This document shows positions 1 through 7,117 of a stretch of 10,549 nucleotides of DNA, piece after piece. The notes beneath the pieces are model-generated. The model was given only the letters and a program-made list of their open reading frames with translations. It was not told where the DNA came from and searched no databases. Origin of the DNA: Ectocarpus siliculosus (Eukaryota; Sar; Phaeophyceae; Ectocarpales; Ectocarpaceae). The translations under genes and the position numbers were made by a program. Location of the stretch: positions 2,079,276 to 2,089,824 of the forward strand of contig FN649735.1 in the NCBI GenBank assembly GCA_000310025.1. The letters run 5' to 3'. Position 1 is the stretch's first letter, and each line of letters starts with the position of its first letter.

Positions 1-181
1 CGTCGCCCTCGCCGCCGCTAGCGCCGCCGCCACCGCCGCCGCCGTGGGGCGACGATGACACCGCGGCGGCGGGATGAGGCCCCGGAGATCGGTGGCCGCG
101 CCGAGTCTCTCGCTCCAGCCGTCTTGACGCCACGTTGGTAGTGTCGACAGGGAGCCTCCACGTACCGCGCTTTTTCCGCAC
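1..181 (-). CDS. VPS13-like gene, last visible exon (cut by window edge)
   Basis: The acceptor is CCGGTCGCACCAG. Read in phase 0, directly after 'EELVLE' of the previous exon, it gives 'VRKKRGTWRLPVDTTNVASR' and then an Arg-rich and a Gly-rich stretch, open to the edge of the window. In VPS13 the 'I-P-x-S' segment is followed by a 'D/E-L-G-x-L-x-V-x-N' strand; here 'EELVLEVRKKRGTW' takes that place. That supports the splice. The other frames through here are chance open frames in GC-rich DNA. The exon's downstream border is not in the window. Confidence 0.7.
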   Translation of the reverse strand, partial: MRKKRGTWRLPVDTTNVASRRLERETRRGHRSPGPHPAAAVSSSPHGGGGGGGASGGEGD

Positions 182-3100
182 CTGGTGCGACCGGGGAGGG
201 CAAGACGAAATAGACGTGTGGAGGCTAACAAGGGGCGAATAAATGAAGCACGTTTCGCGTCAACAACATACCGCAATTCACCAACAGGGGGCGGGGGCGA
301 GAGGATGGAACAAGCCCCGAAGTTAATTGTGCCAAGCATACGCCACCGTAGCGACAAAGCCTATATGATTTCGTCCTGCTTTCCTTGAAACTGGAAGGAA
401 TGAACAGTCGAACCACGTCTCAAAGAACGACCAAGATTCCCGTACTCGAGCTTGGAGTATGCCACTCGCCACGCAAACAGTCCCCCAAAAACCGACGGCG
501 TTCCGCACACGGATACGGTCGAACAGCCGGGGAAAAAACACGCGCATTATCCTACTGACCCACCTCGAGGACGAGTTCTTCGCACTTTACCGCCGCCGCC
601 TCGCGCGAGTGGGTGCTCCGCGGAATCACAACGGTGAGGTTCTGCAACACCGCCGTAACGCGCATGCCCGCCTCTGCTTCCGCCTTGCCACCACCACCAC
701 CACCACCAGCCCCGTCTGAAACTGGCGTTCCGACTCTCGCGGCACCGCCGCCACCGCCACCCTGATCTGTCCTCGAATTCCCGTCGCCCCCATCTTCGGA
801 GCCGACCACGGACCACTTGTCGGGCACCGCTTGGTCTTGCTCGCCCATCACCACAGCAACCGATTCATTCTCTGCTTCGCTCCCCGCAGTATCAACCGCG
901 CCCTCACCACCACCATCACCACCACCACCGCCACCGCCGAAACGCCGGACCTCGGCAAACACCGGGCCTAGCCGGTCCGGGCCGAAATACTTGGTGATTT
1001 CCGCCACGAACCTGTGCAAGAAGCAGACGCGAAGCCCGCGCACGGAGGCGTTTATCTCTCTCCCTCCTCCGCCGCCCCAACGCCCGCGGGAGGTGTCCGG
1101 AGTGAGCTCCACCACAATAACCGGGAGCCGTTCCGCAGCCGCTGTGGCTGCCGCCGCTGCCGCTGCCGCCATCGCCGCCACCGCTGCCGCCTCGTGCGCG
1201 CGCGCGCCCTTGCTCGCAGACGACGATGCCCTGTGGTCTGCTGCTGCTGCTGCTGCGGCTGGGGGGGGCGCAGCATTGACGGTGGCGTGAGACGCCGCGG
1301 CCGCGCCCGGGGCAGCCCCCTCGTGGGAGATAACTTGGTTGTGGAGCTGGCCGTCTGCCGTAAGGTCCAACAGCTCGAGACCCTGCAGGCTGGCTCGCAG
1401 GTAGCCGAGGGCTGTACGGTGCCGTCCGCCGTCGCGGGTCCACCCGGGCCACCCCACCGTGGGCATCATCGGTTTACTCTCCGCAGCAGCCGCGCCCGCA
1501 GGCTCTTCTCCGGGACGGGGAGAAGTAGCAGCCGCGTTGGTCTCCCCAAGGTCGCGGAAGATGCAGGGGTCGATGTCGTCCAGGTCCCACCACTCGCTGC
1601 GGGAGGCCTCGAACACGAGCCCCGTCATCGACAGGCTCGCCAACGGCCGGCTCTCCAGCGAAAGCAGAGACCGAAATTCGCGGACCTGCAGGTGCACTGA
1701 GGTGCTCACCGACGGCCGGAGCACGACGGGAGCGGACGGGTGACGACTACTAGCGGCCACGGCCCGTTTCTCGCTGCCGGGCGGCGCGAAGCCGTCGTCT
1801 TGCGCCGGTCGTGCCAAGGCCGCCGCCGCTGCCTCGGCCGCCGCGGCTTCGAGGGACGTTGCCGCCCTTGCCGCCGTCAAGAAACCGCTGGGAGCGGCCA
1901 CGAACGATATCTGGTCGATCGACACGGACGCTCGGCGCTCCCGGTCCCGGCTAAGGCACTCCAGCAGGCCGGGTTCCGGCGGCGGGGCTGACCCTCGGGA
2001 CGCCGACGCCGCGAGCCGTCCGACGGCCGCCACGACATTCGGAGAGTCCCCGCCAGAACCGAAAATGTGTCTGATGATCGACAACAGGGGGCAAGCGTGT
2101 GGTTGATTCAAGCGATGTCCATCTTTCGTGGGCAGCAACAGCAGCAGCGTGTATCGGGGGAAATCGCGTAACAACACTTGAAACCTTACCGGCACCCGCG
2201 AATCCGAACGAACGTCTTGAAAATACCGAAACCAAGGCACCCATCCACGGGAGCAGTACAGCGGCAAGTGACCAAGTGAACGATCGGCGGTGATTGATGG
2301 TGGCACACAACACAAAATCTCGACTGAGGTTATATCTCGAACGGGTTGGCTTTCTGTGAGGTTATGCTTGCTTTCTAAAATTTTCGCAACACGTGGTGAG
2401 TATCATATGCGTTCGATTTCCCGTACCGTTTGTCACACGCCACGAAACTGATGAGCAGAGCGCTCGTCTCTCTCTTCTGGTTCTCGGCCAGGGTGGCCGC
2501 CGCGGCCTCGATCCTCTCCCTCGCGCTCGTCGCGTCCCGCTCTTGGCCCCTTCGGGCCTGGTGGCGCTTGAGTCGTGACGCGGACACCCTCGCGGGAACG
2601 CTGCTCCTCTTGTTGCTCGCCGCCCCTTCCGCAGTAGTGCTAGCGTCGTCCCCAGAACCCTTGGGCGTGATGCCGTTGCCAGCGCTGCGTTTTCCGTCGT
2701 CTCCGCCGTCGCCGAGGCCGATCCTACCGGCCGAGAGGATGCGGACGCCATCCGAGTCGCGCACGACGATAGCCTCGGCCGTAGCGGTAAACCGCGTGTC
2801 GTACGTCAGACGCGTCAGCGCAAGCGTGAGTCCGGACGCCTGCGTGTCGAGAAAAAGAGGCAGCAGGAGATGGTAACCGTGCGCGTGCCAAGGGAATTGC
2901 GTAAAAGGGTCGGTGGTACCCTGACCGGGGAGAGACTTTCGTCGATCGATGGCCTTGCAAAACATCAAAGATATCCAACATATGTAGCAAGGAGTATATC
3001 GAAAACACAGAGGTGTCGTGACACGGCTAGGATAGATCGATTTTAGGCAATTCCTCTCGAGCGTGCCACACAGCGTGGTTCACCAATTCCAGGCGCAAAC

Positions 3101-6100
3101 ACGCACGCACACACGCACGTCCTCCAACGCACACACAACCCACCTCGACTGCCGCAATGTCCAGCAAGACCGGCTCCTCACCAACGGCTCCATCACCGCC
3201 GCTCCCGCTTCCTCCTTTCGCGGGGACTGAGGCATCGGAGAGCACGGCCATCCCGGCCTCTACCAACTCCCTCACGTCGGCTTGCTCTCCCGGGGCATCG
3301 GCCTCCTCGACGGTGGCCCTTCCCGGCATCGTCGCCTCCTGCTGCTGCTGTGCTTGTCCAGACCGGCCCGGCATCGATGCCGGGTACTGGAAGAACGCCG
3401 CCTCTTTGCCGCTCCCCTCGTGCCCCGCCGCCGTCGCCGGATTCCGGATCCTCGCGGTCGTCTCCAGGAGCGCCTCTACGACGCCGTCCAGGGAGCCCTG
3501 GTCGTACCCCAGTGCCCCCATCTCGTCCCGGAACAGGCGGCACGCTTGCCGGTACCCGGTCGACGCCGCCGCCGGGTGCACGCGCTCGACGAGCTGTCGG
3601 GCCACCCGCCGCACGCACCGCCGAGCCCTCTCCTCCCGAGCGCCGCCGTGGCGGCGCGAATCCTTCGCCGAGGACGGTGTTGTCACCCCCACCCCCTGTG
3701 GGTGGCCCCCCTCGGTGTTGTTGTTGCGTTGCCCGTAGTCGCTGCTGCTGGGGCCAACGTCGTCGTCGTTGCGGAGCCCCCTCGACAACACCCTCGCCTG
3801 CACCCCGGCAAGCGAGACGTTCAGGCGAAGGGTGGTGAGCCCGCTGAGCAGCGCCAGCCGCGGCAGCGGGACGGCGCCGGACCAGTTGTTCGCGACCCCC
3901 GTGCCCACCCCCGCCGTCGAGGAGGTGGCGCAGCTGGCGACGCTCCTGGGGCTCGCCGCTGGGTCGCCTCTTCTTCTTCCCCGCCTGGTGGCGTTGCCTT
4001 CCGCCCCTACTCCCCAAGGAGGTGGAAAAATCTGCGGAGCAGGGATGCAATCTTCCATGCCCTCCCGCGAGAGGCCCCTCGAGAATGCCGGCGGCGACGG
4101 CGCCGGCGGCACTGACACGGCGCGCTTGAGGGACAGCGTCAGAAGTGTGATGGCCGCCACGGTCTCCTTGGACACCTACATTATTCGCGCAAGGAATTGA
4201 GAGAAAAGCCGGACGTCGATCTACATCCAAGAGCCAAAGACAGCAGCTCGGCCAAGGCATCTACCTACTATTATGAGAATCATACACACAAGGATTCGGG
4301 ACGGCCCCAACAACTCATCACACGCGGGCCCTCGTTCCCTTACCCGCGACAACCATGGTTAACGGCCAAAGGAAAAAAACATATGTGCGTACAACACGTA
4401 GCTGTGCTAAAACAAGCTCACCTCCACCCTGATACGAGACAGCATGGCATCCGCGCGAGTGCCGGGCTGCCTGGGGTTTCCCACCACGGCGCACCGCGTC
4501 ACCAGCAGCTCGCCCGTCCACCCCTCGTCGGTATTCTCTTGTCCCCCGAGCACCAGCGGGATCCGCCGCCGCCGCCGCCGCCGTTGCACGAACTCCTCCT
4601 CACCGGCGTCCTTGCCTGGCCCCTCCTCCGTCACGCCCAGAGACAGGGACAAATCGGCAACTCGAAAGTAGTGAGGGTCCGACAGGGGCACCCGGAGCGA
4701 CTGCACGATGGCCAGGGCCCCCTCGCACGGGCGCGGCCCCGGCCCGCCGCCCCAATGCGTCTCCCTGGCACCCTCGTGCGGTGCCGCCGCCTGCCCTGCG
4801 CCATCTACCGGCTCGGTTGCTGAGGTCGGCGTCTGGGGCGGAGACAAGCGCTGCGGGCCGCCGCCGCCGCGGCCGCCGTCGGGAACACTGTCATAGCCCG
4901 CGGTTCGCACCTCTCCGAGCTTCTCTCCGAGCTTCAGAACCTCTTCGCGGTCGTCGTCGCCGCTGCCACCACCCACCTCCCTGCCGGTCTTCTCTTGAGG
5001 CGCAGACGGCGGCGGCGGAGGCGGCGGACCCCGCGACGATGACGAAGAGGCCAGAGGAGGTAAACGCGGCGAGCCTGTCGTCGACTCGCCGCCCTCGGCG
5101 TGCCCAAGGAGATACCTCCCCTTCTGGTAGATGCAGCACCCTACTGTCAGCTCCAAGCACGTGTGGGGGCTCCTTCTTGGGGAAGCCTCCCCTGCATCGG
5201 CGGTCTCCGCCACAAACAGACCCGTTGTGTTATCCTCCGCCCTAACTCCGCTGGGCAACCCCCCGACCCCAGAGCACCAGCTAGGAGACGGGTGCCGAGC
5301 AGCACTAGTTCCAGAGGAGAGCGGCGGCGGCGGCGGCTCAAGCTCGAAGCGGATGGCGAATCCCGCCGCGCGAACGTCCACGTCTTTCGTGCCGCGAGCG
5401 TGCAGGACGTCGGACACGTGGCCCTTGGTGGAGCAGGCGCGGCAGCCCGCGGCCAGAACGCGGAGGTTGTCGAGGTCGGGGGACCTGGACGGTAGCAGTA
5501 ACCCCGGTGTCAATACCTGCACCAATTGCGCCGCGGACAACAGTGCGCGTACAACAAGCAAAAACGAGGACACGGGAAGGTAGGTAGTTAGGTAGGTCAG
5601 ATCCGAATAAGGACCCCACTAATGCAGCAGAAAACGGGCGGCAAAGCGTGACCGTCCGTCCGTCCCTCAAGGTGGCTGGCGGCTGTGCGTGCCGCGTACC
5701 GCTCGCTGCGGCGTCAGTGGCATCAGAGCTCACGGCAGTACTGCGGCTTGTGTGTGGTGTTTCTCACAACTAAATAGGATCGACCGCGCTGACGGTGTGT
5801 GTGCGCGTGTGTGTGCGCGCGCGTCACGGTGCACAGCAACGAATTGGTCGCGGGTCCATTCGCACCTTGGACGATTGTGCGAAGTCCGCTAACGCTGAGA
5901 GCAGCGGGGGCGAGACCGTGAGCTCGACGTGGGCCATACGCGCCACGAGTTCGAGGTTCATCGAATACACCTGTTTGGAGGCGAGTAGGACAATGGAGGG
6001 TTGGCGCACAACGAAATCCTCGACAGTTAAAAATCATGACAATTAACAAAAATAATGTGGCACGACGATAGCACTAACCTAGGGAGTACCTGATCATACC

Positions 6101-7076
6101 GGAAGCAATTCAATGGGAGTAAACAGCTGCGAAATATGTAAAAAAAAAAATCCCGTGAGCAAGACAATCGGAACCTTCAACGAGCCCTGACAATCGTCTT
6201 CTTACGGTTGTGCTGCGATTCCTCCATGCCCTATTTAGACACAGGTACTGGGTGTCTCTGCATCCGAAGCACGATACATAATACTCTTCCATTCAAGTTC
6301 TGCGTCACGCTTATCTAAATACGAGAGAGACACACAGACACACACACACAACACCAACAGAAAACATCCTTGCCTTGCTCTTCAGCAGCTTCGCGCCGTC
6401 CCCCTGCTCCTCCATTTCCACCTCGCCCGCCACGCTGGCCAGACTCGCCTTCCGGTCCGTCCGCTTCACGTCCATGAAAATGTTCAGGGCTGAGTCTGGG
6501 CGCCATACGAGTTTACAAAATGGCGAGGCAGGCGCGTGCACATCAGGCAAGAGCGACAGCAACCCGGCCGGTGGTGCGTGCCAGAAACAGCCCACGCTCG
6601 CTTGAAACTCCGTTGCGAGGGTTTGAGTCTCTTGCTGGTGTAGTCCTCAGCGGAAAACTCGTTGTTTCGTTCTTAACCCATTGGTGATATGTGCTAACAC
6701 AAAGCGATCATGTCCTCATATGTGACCCTCAGCAGTGATGAATATGGCCACGAACAACGAACGAGAGGCAGTCGCTCCGGTGATGGGGAAGCTGACAACA
6801 CCCTATAAGGCTACACAGACGGCGATAGGACAGGCCGAGCAGCAGCGACTGAACAAAGCGACAAAGGCCTCCACCCGCCATTTAGAACGGACCAGGCGGA
6901 CAAACCCCGAACGCTCCCGCCAGAGGTTAACGCGGCTGGAGCATACAATCTACGACAAACGCAGGGACGAAAATTGCGTACGAAGAACACACCAGATGTG
7001 GCACCCGTACCTCCTACAGCCACAACCATGGTCTTCCCGGATTAAACCACAAGTGTCAAGAGAAAACGAAAACAAA

Positions 7077-7117
<41 letters not shown>

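Noticed and set aside
817-1700. Plus-strand open frames of 157 and 228 codons (817-1290 and 1014-1700)
   Set aside because: They lie opposite the best-supported exon and are made of GC-rich repeats read backward (poly-Ala, poly-Arg, poly-Cys). They show no family motif.
3157-4200. Plus-strand open frames of 193, 277, 162 and 143 codons
   Set aside because: They are mirror frames of the exon at 4175-3144, caused by high GC and few stops. The minus-strand frame has matching splice sites and phase.
3193-4260. Minus-strand open frame of 355 codons in another frame
   Set aside because: It is an Arg/Gly-rich out-of-frame reading of the exon at 4175-3144 and would not join its neighbours.
4197-5583. 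Plus-strand open frames opposite the exon at 5516-4422
   Set aside because: The same situation: composition-driven open frames rich in Arg, Pro and Ser, without recognisable domains.
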